Source: Pseudomonas sp. A-RE-19
Lineage (GTDB): Bacteria > Pseudomonadota > Gammaproteobacteria > Pseudomonadales > Pseudomonadaceae
NCBI RefSeq assembly: GCF_019956555.1
Contig: NZ_JAHBDQ010000029.1
Location: 1 to 64,000, forward strand
Length of the DNA: 64,000 nt
Reading direction: 5' to 3'
Positions 34,974-44,648 of the stretch are shown in pieces. Under the pieces are notes generated by a model that ran no database searches, was not told where the DNA came from, and saw nothing but the letters and a program-made list of their open reading frames with translations. How positions within the stretch are numbered: position 1 is the stretch's first letter; each line of letters opens with the position of its first letter. A program made the translations under genes and the position numbers.

Positions 34974-36350
34974 TTACAACTGCTGCGCCAACACCTCAAC
35001 CTGCTCCTGCCGCTCCGCCTGACTCAACTTCGAATTCGGATTAAGCGACGACCACTGCGGATGCGCCCGCGCCTTGTTCAGCGCTTCCGGCAGTTTGCCT
35101 TCGCGCCAGGTTTTGTCCTGCGGCGTGGCGACCTGAATGCTGTCCATCGCCGCGTGCCCGCGCTGGTTCAGGGCTTGCAGCAATTGCCGCTGGCGCAAGG
35201 CCAACAGCCGTAGCACACCGTCGTCGACGGTCAGTTCGCGCTGGCCTTTGATCTTGCCCAGCAGGCGGCTGCCGTAACTGCGGGCGGTTTGCAGGGCGCC
35301 GCCGGCAATTGCCCCGGCCAGTGCCGCCGCGCCGAGGGTCAGGCCGCCCACCAGCAAATCGACCCCGGCCCCGGCCGCCGCGCCGGCCGCGATACCGCCG
35401 CCGACCCGCACACCGAGCTGTTTCAGGGTTTCCGGGTTGAACAGGTCATCGCCCCAGCGGCCATCGAGTAGCGGCAGGTCACTGGCCGCCGCGTCTTGTG
35501 GGCGGAAGGCGTAGAGCTTGAGCAAGGCCTCGACGCAGCGTTGTTCGCGCTCACGCACCGCTTTGCGCAGTTCACTGATCGCTTGCTGTTCCTGCTCCGC
35601 CTCGCTGACCACGCTGCGGCGGCAGGCGGCGCAATCGATCAATAAATCGGCGATCAACTGAGCTGCACTTTGCTGTCGGGCCAGGCGTTGGGCCTGTTGA
35701 TCGGCGATCAAACGTTGCAGTTGTTCGCGGGAGTTTTCCAGCAGCAGCGCGAGGCTTTCGTAGAGTCGACGTTCGCCATCTTCCGGCGGCGCGACGCTGT
35801 CGAACCGTACCAATGCGTGCAAGCCCAATCGCGCCAGGGCTTCACGCCAGTCAGGTTCGCGATGCTGGGCGCTGCTGACAAAGTTCAGCACCGGCAGCAG
35901 CGGTTTGCCGCAACTGGCCAGTACTTCCAGTTCGTCGCGGTACTTGGCCAGCACTGGTTCCCGGGCGTCGATCACATAGAGGCCAGCATCCGAGGCGAGC
36001 AACTGCCGCAGTACTTTGGCTTCTTGTTCGAAGCGCTGCCGGGCTTCGCTGCCCTCAAGGAATCGTGCCAGCCGTGCCGGGCCATCGAGGCGTTCACCGG
36101 GGCGTTCCAGGCGCTCGAGGTAGTCGAGCAGGGCGATGGCGTCTTCCAGGCCCGGCGTGTCGAAGAGGTCGAGCAACGGCTCGCCGTCGACCGACAATCG
36201 CGCGCCTTCGACGTGGCGAGTGGTGCTGGGACGATGGGACACTTCGCCGAAGCCGACGTCTCGCGTCAGCGTTCGCAGCAGCGAGGTTTTGCCGACGTTG
36301 GTGTGACCGACCACGGCGAGTTTCAAGGGCTGTTTCCAGGCGTCAGTCAT
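34974..36350 (-). CDS. GTPase with DUF3482 domain
   Basis: The protein has 458 residues. An Era-like GTPase domain opens with the P-loop GHTNVGKTSLL (residues about 15-25), G3 is DTPGLED, and the fourth motif is atypical (LPVLNFVSS instead of NKxD). A DUF3482 region follows, with a coiled-coil-rich middle and a glycine/alanine-rich hydrophobic segment (about 325-365) that probably inserts into the membrane. It overlaps the upstream DUF2868 gene by eight bases; the two families are often paired. The role is unknown. Confidence 0.85.
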   Translation of the reverse strand: MTDAWKQPLKLAVVGHTNVGKTSLLRTLTRDVGFGEVSHRPSTTRHVEGARLSVDGEPLLDLFDTPGLEDAIALLDYLERLERPGERLDGPARLARFLEGSEARQRFEQEAKVLRQLLASDAGLYVIDAREPVLAKYRDELEVLASCGKPLLPVLNFVSSAQHREPDWREALARLGLHALVRFDSVAPPEDGERRLYESLALLLENSREQLQRLIADQQAQRLARQQSAAQLIADLLIDCAACRRSVVSEAEQEQQAISELRKAVREREQRCVEALLKLYAFRPQDAAASDLPLLDGRWGDDLFNPETLKQLGVRVGGGIAAGAAAGAGVDLLVGGLTLGAAALAGAIAGGALQTARSYGSRLLGKIKGQRELTVDDGVLRLLALRQRQLLQALNQRGHAAMDSIQVATPQDKTWREGKLPEALNKARAHPQWSSLNPNSKLSQAERQEQVEVLAQQL

Positions 36351-37722
36351 GACCCGTCTCCAGCCAGTTCAACGGCGCGCAGTCGGCGAAGGGCAGGTCC
36401 AGTTGTTGTAGCGCAACATGCCAGTCGCCCAGGCGTTCGGCATCCAGCGCCGCGCCGGGCGGCGCTTGCAGCAACCAGACGCGGGTGGCGGTAGCGCTGC
36501 GAGCCAGTTCGGCGATCAGTGCCAGGCTGCCACGGTCGGGCGAGCGCTGCGGGTCGCAGGCGATGGCCAGACGCGCCGGGGGAAAGCGACTCAGCTGTTC
36601 GAGCAGTTTGTGCCGGGATTCACGGCTGTCGAGGATGCCGGCGTTGTTGACGTTTTTCGGCAGCTGCGGCGGCCAGGGGCGTTGGTCGTCCAGTTCGATG
36701 GCCACCAACAGCGCACCATCGCTTTGCAGGTCGCTGGCCGCGTTTTCAGCCCGATGAAGTTGTTCAGGCGCGGCATCGCTGATGCCCAGGCGTTCGCTGG
36801 TGGGCATCAGCCGTTCGCGCAGTTGGGCATAGCCGGGCAGGTTCAAATCCAGACGCAAGGCCGCTTGGCCGGTTTTCCAGCGCCACAGGCAGAACAGTGC
36901 AAGCAGCAAGCGCGGCAACACGCCGTACACCAGCAACACGCCCACCAGCCACGCCGCCCAGGCCTGACGGGCGCTTTCGATGTTCAATGCGGCATCGCCG
37001 CTGGCGCGGATCATCTCTACGCTGGGCACACTGAAACCCAGCAGGGACGGCAGAGCGCCGAGGGCTTGGGTCATGGCGACGAAGGTGTCGCCGCCGAGAA
37101 TGGTGGTTTCCCAGACGAAGCCGTAGCGCCGGGTCGCCATCAGTGTCAGCACCATCACCAAAGCACTGAGCATCGCCAGCAACCACAATCCATTGACCAG
37201 CACGCCCAGCGCCCAACGATTGAGTTTGTGCCGCTGCAACAACAGCAGCAGGGCCGGTGCCAATTGCGCGGCGTTGGCATCGCGGGCGAATTTTTCACTG
37301 AGCCACAGCCACAAGCGTCCAAGGGCGGCACCGTGTTCGCCGGCGAACACCAGGCCCAGGGCCCAGCTCAGCAACAGAATCAGGTTCAACCCGAGCAGGC
37401 TGCCCAACGCCCAGAACACATTGACCGGGGTCTGGCCGTCGCCCAGCGCGGCAAACGCCAGCCCGGCTCCGCTGATCGCCGCCAATACGGCCAGCACGAT
37501 CAGCGCCAGTCGCGCGCCTTGCAGCCAATGTTTGAGGGCGCGGGTCTGTCCGTCGCGCTCGGCCAGCCATTGGGCACGACGTTGAATACGCGTCGGCAGG
37601 TCGCCGCCGGCACTACGGGCGATTCGATTGGCTTCCAGATCGTCCAAGGGGCCTGCGTGTTCTTCACGCAGGCGGATGGTTTCGCTCAGCCAGAGGTTTT
37701 GCAGTGGAGTCAGTTCAGTCAC
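36343..37722 (-). CDS. DUF2868 domain-containing membrane protein
   Basis: The protein has 459 residues. The N terminus is soluble (LTPLQNLWLSETIRLREEHAG). It is followed by four hydrophobic segments between about residues 68 and 290 and a C-terminal soluble domain with IACDPQRSPDRGSLALIAEL. It overlaps the DUF3482 GTPase gene by eight bases, so they are translationally coupled and probably form a membrane complex. Function is not established. Confidence 0.82.
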   Translation of the reverse strand: MTELTPLQNLWLSETIRLREEHAGPLDDLEANRIARSAGGDLPTRIQRRAQWLAERDGQTRALKHWLQGARLALIVLAVLAAISGAGLAFAALGDGQTPVNVFWALGSLLGLNLILLLSWALGLVFAGEHGAALGRLWLWLSEKFARDANAAQLAPALLLLLQRHKLNRWALGVLVNGLWLLAMLSALVMVLTLMATRRYGFVWETTILGGDTFVAMTQALGALPSLLGFSVPSVEMIRASGDAALNIESARQAWAAWLVGVLLVYGVLPRLLLALFCLWRWKTGQAALRLDLNLPGYAQLRERLMPTSERLGISDAAPEQLHRAENAASDLQSDGALLVAIELDDQRPWPPQLPKNVNNAGILDSRESRHKLLEQLSRFPPARLAIACDPQRSPDRGSLALIAELARSATATRVWLLQAPPGAALDAERLGDWHVALQQLDLPFADCAPLNWLETGHD

Positions 37723-37807
37723 GCGCCATCCCGTCGCTTAATTGAGCGATGAGCATAACCGCTGTGACGCTTATCGGGGTAAGGGAGGCTCTGGTATCCT
37801 CGCCGAC

Positions 37808-38320
37808 ATGACTAAATCACTCCCCCTCAGCCTGATCGCAGCCCTCGGTGAAAACCGTGTGATCGGCATCGACAACAGCATGCCCTGGCACTTGCCGGGG
37901 GACTTCAAATACTTCAAGGCCACCACCCTCGGCAAGCCGATCATCATGGGGCGCAAGACCTGGGATTCCCTCGGTCGTCCGCTGCCGGGCCGGTTGAACA
38001 TCGTGGTCAGCCGTCAGACTGATCTGCAACTGGAAGGCGCGGAGGTGTATCCGTCGCTGGAGGCAGCGGTGGTTCGGGCGCAGCAATGGGCGAACGAGCA
38101 GGGCGTCGATGAGGTGATGTTGATTGGCGGCGCGCAGTTGTATGCGCAAGGGTTGGCACAGGCTGATCGGCTATACCTGACCCGCGTGGCGCTGAGCCCG
38201 GAAGGGGATGCGTGGTTTCCGGCGTTTGATTTGAACCAGTGGAAACTGGTGTCGAATGTTCCGAATCCGGCGGAGGGTGACAAGCCTGCCTACAACTTCG
38301 AAGTTTGGGAAAAGGTTTAA
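37808..38320 (+). CDS. folA: Dihydrofolate reductase
   Basis: The protein has 170 residues. It reduces dihydrofolate to tetrahydrofolate with NADPH. The substrate motif is VIGIDNSMPWHLPGDFKYFK, with the catalytic Asp in PGD, and the NADPH-binding segments are GRKTWDSLGRPLPGR and MLIGGAQLYAQ. The start at 37808 matches the family; a longer in-frame start at 37742 would add 22 residues. It is divergent from the DUF2868 gene. Confidence 0.97.
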   Translation: MTKSLPLSLIAALGENRVIGIDNSMPWHLPGDFKYFKATTLGKPIIMGRKTWDSLGRPLPGRLNIVVSRQTDLQLEGAEVYPSLEAAVVRAQQWANEQGVDEVMLIGGAQLYAQGLAQADRLYLTRVALSPEGDAWFPAFDLNQWKLVSNVPNPAEGDKPAYNFEVWEKV

Positions 38321-38323
38321 AAG

Positions 38324-38419
38324 CATCGCGAGCAGGCTCGCTCCCACATTGGTTCTGTGGTGAAACACACACCGTGTGAACACCATAGATCCCTTGTGGG
38401 AGCGAGCCTGCTCGCGAAG
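38324..38419. repeat. REP inverted pair (gcctgctcgcga subtype)
   Basis: Inverted elements lie between the convergent folA and tcyP genes, with a loop of about 45 bases. Confidence 0.9.
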
Positions 38420-38443
38420 AGGCCCGCCCAGTCGCTGAAAGAC

Positions 38444-39835
38444 TTAAGCGTGAGCCAACTCCGAATGCTCATCCGTCTCCAGCAACGCTTTATCCGTCTG
38501 CTGCATGATCTGGCTGGTAATCGCCCCAGCGGTGATCGACCCACTGACGTTCAACGCCGTACGACCCATATCAATCAACGGCTCAACCGAAATCAGCAAC
38601 GCCACCAGTGACACCGGCAAACCCATGGCCGGCAGCACGATCAACGCGGCGAAGGTTGCACCACCACCGACCCCGGCCACCCCGGCCGAACTCAGCGTCA
38701 CAATCGCCACCAACGTCGCGATCCACAGTGGGTCCAGCGGGTTGATGCCCACGGTCGGCGCGACCATCACCGCCAACATTGCCGGGTACAGACCGGCACA
38801 GCCGTTCTGGCCAATGGTCGCGCCGAACGAGGCGGCGAAACTGGCGATGGACTGTGGAATCCCCAAACGGCTGGTCTGGGCTTCGATGCTCAGCGGAATG
38901 GTGGCGGCGCTGGAGCGGCTGGTAAAGGCAAACGTCAGCACCGGCCAGATCTTGCGCAAGAACCGTAGCGGGTTGATCCCGGCCGCAGACACCAGCACGC
39001 CATGGACCACAAACATCAAGCCCAGGCCGACGTAGGACACCACCACAAAACTGCCGAGTTTGATGATGTCTTGCAGGTTGGAGCCGGCGACCACTTTGGT
39101 CATCAGCGCCAATACGCCGTATGGCGTCAGCTTCATCACCAGGCGAACCAAACGCATCACCCAGGCTTGCAAGGTGTCGATGGCGTTGATCACTTTCTGA
39201 CCTTTCTCGACGTCATCCTTGAGCAGTTGCAGCGCCGCGACCCCAAGGAACGCGGCAAAAATCACCACACTGATAATCGAAGTCGGCTTGGCGCGAGCGA
39301 GGTCGGCGAACGGGTTCTGCGGGATGAACGACAGCAGCAGCTGCGGCACATTCAGGTCAGCGACCTTGCCCGCGTAATCGGTCTGAATGGTTTGCAGGCG
39401 AGCCATTTCCTGGGTGCCGGCGACCAGGCCTTCGGCGGTGAGGCCGAACAGGTTGGTCAAGCCGATGCCGATCAGCGCCGCGATGGCGGTGGTGAACAGC
39501 AGCGTGCCGATGGTCAGGAAGCTGATCTTGCCCAGCGACGAAGCGTTGTGCAGGCGCGCCACGGCGCTGAGGATCGAGGCAAACACCAATGGGATCACGA
39601 TCATTTGCAGCAACTGCACATAACCGTTGCCCACCAGATCGAACCAGCCGATCGAGGCTTTCAGGACCGGGTTACCCGCACCGTAAATCGTGTGCAGAGC
39701 AACACCGAACACCACGCCCAGTAGCAGTGCCAGCAGAACCTTTTTGGCCAGGCTCCAAGTGGTATGACGGGTTTGCGCCAGGCCAACGAGCAAGGCGAGG
39801 AATACCAGCAGATTGAGGATCAGCGGCAGATTCAT
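38444..39835 (-). CDS. tcyP: L-cystine/dicarboxylate:cation symporter (TcyP/YdjN type)
   Basis: The protein has 463 residues with the SDF (DAACS) family fold: eight helices and two re-entrant loops. Signature segments are QMIVIPLVFASILSAV, TFAFTSRSSAATIPLSIEAQT (serine-rich loop) and FAASFGATIGQNGCAGLYPA. The length and motifs fit the TcyP/YdjN cystine importer rather than glutamate carriers. It is divergent from the phosphatase gene pchP, with an inverted repeat in the intergenic region. Confidence 0.88.
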   Translation of the reverse strand: MNLPLILNLLVFLALLVGLAQTRHTTWSLAKKVLLALLLGVVFGVALHTIYGAGNPVLKASIGWFDLVGNGYVQLLQMIVIPLVFASILSAVARLHNASSLGKISFLTIGTLLFTTAIAALIGIGLTNLFGLTAEGLVAGTQEMARLQTIQTDYAGKVADLNVPQLLLSFIPQNPFADLARAKPTSIISVVIFAAFLGVAALQLLKDDVEKGQKVINAIDTLQAWVMRLVRLVMKLTPYGVLALMTKVVAGSNLQDIIKLGSFVVVSYVGLGLMFVVHGVLVSAAGINPLRFLRKIWPVLTFAFTSRSSAATIPLSIEAQTSRLGIPQSIASFAASFGATIGQNGCAGLYPAMLAVMVAPTVGINPLDPLWIATLVAIVTLSSAGVAGVGGGATFAALIVLPAMGLPVSLVALLISVEPLIDMGRTALNVSGSITAGAITSQIMQQTDKALLETDEHSELAHA

Positions 39836-39898
39836 AGAGGCTCCAATAAACGTGTCAGCCGCATTCCGGCGCAGCTGCGAACTGGCAAGCCTAACAGC

Positions 39899-39923
39899 TT
39901 GATATGTAATGAATTAATATCAA
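39899..39923. promoter_or_regulatory. Inverted repeat between tcyP and pchP
   Basis: TTGATAT and ATATCAA are separated by 11 bases in the AT-rich centre of a divergent promoter region. This is a plausible regulator binding site. No known consensus is claimed. Confidence 0.4.
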
Positions 39924-40072
39924 AAACAGCGGTTGTCTGTCGCTTTTGGAATAAGCGGCTGACGCTGTGGGGAATGCCTCTGGCGGGATCAGGATGTAAG
40001 CGGTCGCGGGCAGACGAGGACTGTCACACTTATTTGTTAGCGTCGATTTCTTTGACTCAGGGAGAAACGCCG

Positions 40073-41140
40073 ATGAAGCTTGCACCGAAATTTCTAGCCG
40101 CCGCATTGGGATTGAGTTTGGGCCTGGGCCTTGCCGGGCAGGTATTCGCTACCGATTTGAAGCACTGGCCAGCCGATCAGGCCAAGGCGCTGGACGCGAT
40201 GATCGCGGCCAATGCCAACAAGGGTAACTTCGCGGTGTTCGACATGGACAACACGAGTTACCGCTATGACCTCGAAGAGTCATTGCTGCCGTTCATGGAA
40301 AACAAGGGCCTGATCACCCGCGAGAGCCTCGATCCCTCCCTGAAACTGATCCCGTTCAAAGACACCGCCGACCACAAGGAAAGCCTGTTCAGCTACTACT
40401 ATCGTCTCTGCGAAATCGACGACATGGTCTGCTATCCATGGGTCGCCCAAGTGTTTTCCGGCTTCACGCTTCAAGAGCTCAAGGGCAACGTCGATGAGCT
40501 GATGGCGTCTGGCAAACCGGTGCCGAGCACTTATTACGACGGCGACGTGGTCAAGACCATCGACGTCCAGCCACCGAAAGTCTTCACCGGCCAGGCCGAG
40601 CTCTACAACAAGCTGATGGAGAACGGCATTGAGGTCTACGTGATGACCGCCGCCTCCGAAGAATTGGTGCGCATGGTCGCTGCCGATCCGAAGTACGGCT
40701 ACAACGTCAAACCGCAGAACGTGATCGGCGTGACCACGATGCTCAAGGACCGCAAGACTGGCGAGCTGACCACGGCGCGTAAGCAGATCACGGCCGGCAA
40801 GTATGACGAGAAGGCCAACCTTGGCCTCGAGTTGACCCCGTACCTGTGGACTCCGGCAACCTGGATGGCCGGCAAGCAGGCGGCGATCCTGACCTACATC
40901 GATGAATGGAAAAAACCGGTGCTGGTGGGTGGTGATACGCCGAGCAGCGACGGTTACATGCTGTTCCACAGCGTCGACGTGTCCAAGGGCGGCATTCATT
41001 TGTGGGTTAACCGCAAAGACAAGTACATGACCCAGATTAACGGCATGATGGCCAAGCACGCTGCGGCCCAGGCCAAAGAAGGGTTGGCGGTGACGGCGGA
41101 CAAGAACTGGGTGATCGTGAAGCCGGAAGAGATTCAGTAA
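40073..41140 (+). CDS. pchP: Phosphorylcholine phosphatase
   Basis: The protein has 355 residues with a signal peptide cut near VFA (about 26). The HAD motif DMDNT with nucleophile Asp57 is followed by the choline-site motif SYYYRLCEIDD and the later VMTAASEELVR and VGGDTPSSDGYML motifs. In P. aeruginosa PchP is a periplasmic enzyme induced by choline that releases choline from phosphorylcholine, acting after haemolytic phospholipase C on host or plant lipids. GGAGA lies before the ATG. Confidence 0.93.
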   Translation: MKLAPKFLAAALGLSLGLGLAGQVFATDLKHWPADQAKALDAMIAANANKGNFAVFDMDNTSYRYDLEESLLPFMENKGLITRESLDPSLKLIPFKDTADHKESLFSYYYRLCEIDDMVCYPWVAQVFSGFTLQELKGNVDELMASGKPVPSTYYDGDVVKTIDVQPPKVFTGQAELYNKLMENGIEVYVMTAASEELVRMVAADPKYGYNVKPQNVIGVTTMLKDRKTGELTTARKQITAGKYDEKANLGLELTPYLWTPATWMAGKQAAILTYIDEWKKPVLVGGDTPSSDGYMLFHSVDVSKGGIHLWVNRKDKYMTQINGMMAKHAAAQAKEGLAVTADKNWVIVKPEEIQ

Positions 41141-41156
41141 GCACCGAGGATCTAAA

Positions 41157-41246
41157 TGTGGGAGCGAGCCTGCTCGCGAAGGCGGTGTGTCATTCAGCAT
41201 TGGTGTTGACTGACCCGGCGCTTTCGCGAGCAGGCTCGCTCCCACA
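41157..41246. repeat. REP inverted pair (gcctgctcgcga subtype)
   Basis: Inverted elements lie downstream of pchP, about 40 bases apart, before the ilvD terminator. Confidence 0.9.
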
Positions 41247-41276
41247 GTTGATCTCCAGTGTTTGGGGGATTTTGGT

Positions 41277-41312
41277 CAAAAAAATGCCCCGCACTTGGCG
41301 GGGCATTTTTTT
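41277..41312. terminator. Bidirectional intrinsic terminator downstream of ilvD
   Basis: The nine-pair stem ATGCCCCGC / GCGGGGCAT with a five-base loop is flanked by As on the left and seven Ts on the right. It serves ilvD on the minus strand and read-through from pchP on the plus strand. Confidence 0.9.
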
Positions 41313-41328
41313 GTTCGACGGTTAAGTA

Positions 41329-43170
41329 TTACAACCCGTCGAGCATCGCCTTGTTACGTACCGCACCCTTGTCGGCGCTGGTGGCCAACAGGGCATAGGC
41401 TTTCAGTGCAGTGGTCACTTTACGTGGACGCACTTCCACCGGTTTCCAGCCTTTCTTGTCCTGCTCGGCGCGGCGCGCGGCCATTTCTTCATCGCTGATC
41501 AACAGGTTGATCGAGCGGTTCGGAATGTCGATCAGTACCTTGTCGCCATCCTGCACCAGACCGATCGCGCCGCCGGCAGCGGCTTCTGGCGAAGCGTGGC
41601 CGATGGACAGGCCCGAAGTGCCGCCGGAGAAACGACCATCGGTGAGCAGGGCGCAGGCTTTGCCCAGGCCTTTGGATTTCAGGTAAGACGTCGGGTACAG
41701 CATTTCCTGCATGCCCGGGCCGCCTTTCGGGCCTTCGTAGCGAATGATCACGATATCGCCAGCCTTCACTTCGTCGGCAAGGATGCCGCGTACGGCGCTG
41801 TCCTGGCTTTCGAAGATCTTCGCGTTGCCTTCGAAGACGTGGATCGATTCGTCGACGCCCGCGGTTTTCACCACGCAACCGTCCAGGGCGATGTTGCCGT
41901 ACAGAACGGCCAGGCCGCCTTCTTTCGAGTAAGCGTGTTCGACACTGCGGATGCAGCCGTTTTCACGGTCGTCGTCCAGGGTTTCCCAACGGGTCGACTG
42001 GCTGAACGCGGTTTGCGTCGGGATGCCCGCCGGGCCGGCCTTGAAGAAGTGATGCACGGCTTCGTCGGTCGTCTGGGTGATGTCCCACTTGGCAATGCCT
42101 TCGGCCATGGTCTTGCTGTGCACGGTCGGCAGGTCGGTGTGCAGCAGGCCGCCACGGGCCAGGGAGCCAAGGATGCTGAAGATCCCGCCAGCACGGTGCA
42201 CGTCTTCCATGTGGTATTTCTGGATGTTCGGCGCGACCTTGCACAGTTGCGGTACATGGCGGGAGAGGCGGTCGATGTCGCGCAGGTCGAAATCGATCTC
42301 GGCTTCCTGGGCCGCGGCCAGCAAGTGCAGGATGGTGTTGGTGGAACCGCCCATGGCGATGTCCAGGGTCATGGCGTTTTCGAACGCCTTGAAGTTGGCG
42401 ATGTTGCGCGGCAACACCGACTCATCGTTCTCGCCGTAATAACGTTTGCACAGCTCGACGATGGTGCGGCCAGCTTGCAGGAACAGCTGTTCGCGATCGC
42501 TGTGGGTGGCCAGGGTCGAACCGTTGCCCGGCAACGCAAGACCGAGGGCTTCGGTCAGGCAGTTCATCGAGTTGGCGGTGAACATGCCGGAGCAGGAGCC
42601 GCAAGTAGGGCAGGCACTACGCTCGTACTCGGCGACTTTCTCGTCGGATGCGCTGGAGTCGGCGGCGATCACCATGGCGTCGACCAGGTCGAGACCGTGG
42701 CTGGCCAGTTTGGTCTTGCCGGCTTCCATCGGACCGCCGGACACGAAGATCACCGGGATGTTCAGGCGCAAGGCGGCCATCAGCATGCCAGGGGTGATCT
42801 TGTCGCAGTTGGAGATGCAGACGATGGCGTCGGCGCAGTGGGCGTTGACCATGTATTCGACGGAGTCGGCAATGATCTCGCGGCTCGGCAGCGAATAAAG
42901 CATGCCGTCGTGGCCCATGGCGATGCCGTCATCCACGGCGATGGTGTTGAATTCCTTGGCGACGCCGCCGGCCCGTTCGATTTCGCGAGCGACCAGTTGG
43001 CCCAGGTCCTTGAGGTGCACATGGCCCGGTACGAACTGGGTAAAGGAGTTGGCAATGGCGATGATCGGCTTCTTGAAGTCGTCATCTTTCATCCCCGTGG
43101 CGCGCCACAGTGCGCGGGCACCGGCCATGTTGCGGCCGTGGGTGGATGTTTTCGAGCGGTAATCAGGCAT
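41329..43170 (-). CDS. ilvD: Dihydroxy-acid dehydratase
   Basis: The protein has 613 residues. It dehydrates 2,3-dihydroxy-isovalerate and its isoleucine counterpart to the 2-oxo acids. The iron-sulfur ligands are in CISNCDKITPGM and CPTCGSCSGMFTANSMN, with the Mg site in the N-terminal half. The start at 43170 gives the conserved MPDYRSKTSTHGRNMAGAR. The upstream gap holds the end of the accessory operon described below. Confidence 0.97.
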   Translation of the reverse strand: MPDYRSKTSTHGRNMAGARALWRATGMKDDDFKKPIIAIANSFTQFVPGHVHLKDLGQLVAREIERAGGVAKEFNTIAVDDGIAMGHDGMLYSLPSREIIADSVEYMVNAHCADAIVCISNCDKITPGMLMAALRLNIPVIFVSGGPMEAGKTKLASHGLDLVDAMVIAADSSASDEKVAEYERSACPTCGSCSGMFTANSMNCLTEALGLALPGNGSTLATHSDREQLFLQAGRTIVELCKRYYGENDESVLPRNIANFKAFENAMTLDIAMGGSTNTILHLLAAAQEAEIDFDLRDIDRLSRHVPQLCKVAPNIQKYHMEDVHRAGGIFSILGSLARGGLLHTDLPTVHSKTMAEGIAKWDITQTTDEAVHHFFKAGPAGIPTQTAFSQSTRWETLDDDRENGCIRSVEHAYSKEGGLAVLYGNIALDGCVVKTAGVDESIHVFEGNAKIFESQDSAVRGILADEVKAGDIVIIRYEGPKGGPGMQEMLYPTSYLKSKGLGKACALLTDGRFSGGTSGLSIGHASPEAAAGGAIGLVQDGDKVLIDIPNRSINLLISDEEMAARRAEQDKKGWKPVEVRPRKVTTALKAYALLATSADKGAVRNKAMLDGL

Positions 43171-43379
43171 GAAGCACTCCGGGCGGCTAATCAGGTATCA
43201 AAAGGGAAGTGAGCTTCTATTGACGTCTGGAACACTCAGAAATGGCCGTGTGTCCGGAAGTTGCCGATAACTTTGCGGGATCGCCGCGCGCTTCAGCTTG
43301 AGCTCATAAACCCGCCGGGGGATGACTGGCGATGAATCTTGCGATTCTACACCGCTGGCGTCAGGAGGGAATGCCGGAA

Positions 43380-43396
43380 AGCGCTGATCCAGCGCT
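43380..43396 (-). terminator. Probable terminator hairpin of the accessory peptide operon
   Basis: AGCGCTG and CAGCGCT form a seven-pair stem with a three-base loop. On the minus strand it is followed by TTT. It lies 31 bases after the MFS stop. The short T run makes it a weak candidate. Nothing else is seen in the 43171-43427 gap. Confidence 0.55.
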
Positions 43397-43427
43397 GACG
43401 AGGCGTGTGGGATGACGACTGGCGGGA

Positions 43428-44648
43428 TTATTCGATGCTTGGGCTGATTCTTGGGCTTTTGACACGACTGTTGATACGGCTATTAAGTGCCAGCGCCACG
43501 CCGCTCAAGACGATGAAGCTGTATCCCAGCGTGGATTGCAAGTTGGCGGGGCTCAAGCTGATGAGTGCACTGATCAACCCGCCGCAGATGAAAATCACCG
43601 TGCTGCCGGCCGACGCCGAGGTTCCTGCATTTTCAGGGAACAGGCTCATGGCTTTGGAGGTGGCGGCCGGTCGGGCGATGGTGGTGCCGGCGGTACAGAT
43701 GAGCATCGGTATCAGCACGGTGATCGGTGACAGCGCAAAGTGGTTTGAGAGGTAAAGCATGATCAGGCCGGACAGCAGGATCAGGCTCAGCCCGCTGATG
43801 ATTTGATGACCGGGACTGATGTGCTTACCCAGCAGAATCGCAACACTGCCGCCAACGATGTAGGCACCGCCATATACCAGCAGGATCAGCGAGAAGTCAT
43901 AGGCCGATAGCTGGAGTTGATCCATGAAAATCAGCGGTGAAATGACGATGAAGGAAAAGTGGCAGGCGAAAGCGAAGGCTGAAATCAGCCAGTAGGACAG
44001 GAAGTCGAAATCGCACAAGACCCGGCGGTAGGGCTGGAAGATAGCCGGTCGCGCTCCGGTTGCCGCCGGGCGAGTGTTTTCGAGAAAAAAACAGGCTTTG
44101 AGCAGCACGATGGCAGCCAGTGCGGTAAATACCCAGAAACTGCCCTGCCAACCCAGGGTGGCTTGCAGGAACGTACCGGCCAAGGGTGAGACCGAGATGA
44201 AAATGCCGGTGGCGGTGACCATCAGGATCCGCAAGCGGTCACGTTCCTCACCCTCGAACAGATCCTGAACCAGCGCTTGTGACAGTACGAAACACCCGCA
44301 TCCGAGCGCCTGAATGATACGGAACAGAAGAAAGTGGGAATAATCCGTGGTCAGTATGCAGCCCACCGCACCGAGCATCGAAACGGTTATGCCGGCGAGC
44401 AGCAGTCCTTTGCGCCCGATCACATCCGACAACGGCCCGATCAGCAGTTGAGACGCCGCGATGCCAACGGCAAACAGACTGATCGAGAGCGCAATGTCGG
44501 CGGGCGCGCTGCGAAAGTGTTCGGCAAGCGCAGGGAATGAGGGAAGCAGGACATCCAGCGGGAACACGCCAAGCAGCACCATTGCCAACAACAGGCTGAC
44601 GGCCCCCCGACGTTGTTTGACGGTCGGTGCAGATCGTCTTTCATTCAT
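43428..44648 (-). CDS. MFS transporter of the Bcr/CflA drug-exporter type
   Basis: The protein has 406 residues and twelve membrane helices. The Bcr/CflA features are present: the N-terminal LGVFPLDVLLPSFPALAEHF segment and the MFS loop motif GPLSDVIGRKGLLLAG between helices 2 and 3, then RIIQALGCGCFVLSQALVQDLF. Members export small toxic compounds. It is the last gene of a tightly packed leftward operon, overlapping the AurF-like gene by eight bases, and most likely exports the product made by the upstream genes. Confidence 0.88.
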   Translation of the reverse strand: MNERRSAPTVKQRRGAVSLLLAMVLLGVFPLDVLLPSFPALAEHFRSAPADIALSISLFAVGIAASQLLIGPLSDVIGRKGLLLAGITVSMLGAVGCILTTDYSHFLLFRIIQALGCGCFVLSQALVQDLFEGEERDRLRILMVTATGIFISVSPLAGTFLQATLGWQGSFWVFTALAAIVLLKACFFLENTRPAATGARPAIFQPYRRVLCDFDFLSYWLISAFAFACHFSFIVISPLIFMDQLQLSAYDFSLILLVYGGAYIVGGSVAILLGKHISPGHQIISGLSLILLSGLIMLYLSNHFALSPITVLIPMLICTAGTTIARPAATSKAMSLFPENAGTSASAGSTVIFICGGLISALISLSPANLQSTLGYSFIVLSGVALALNSRINSRVKSPRISPSIE

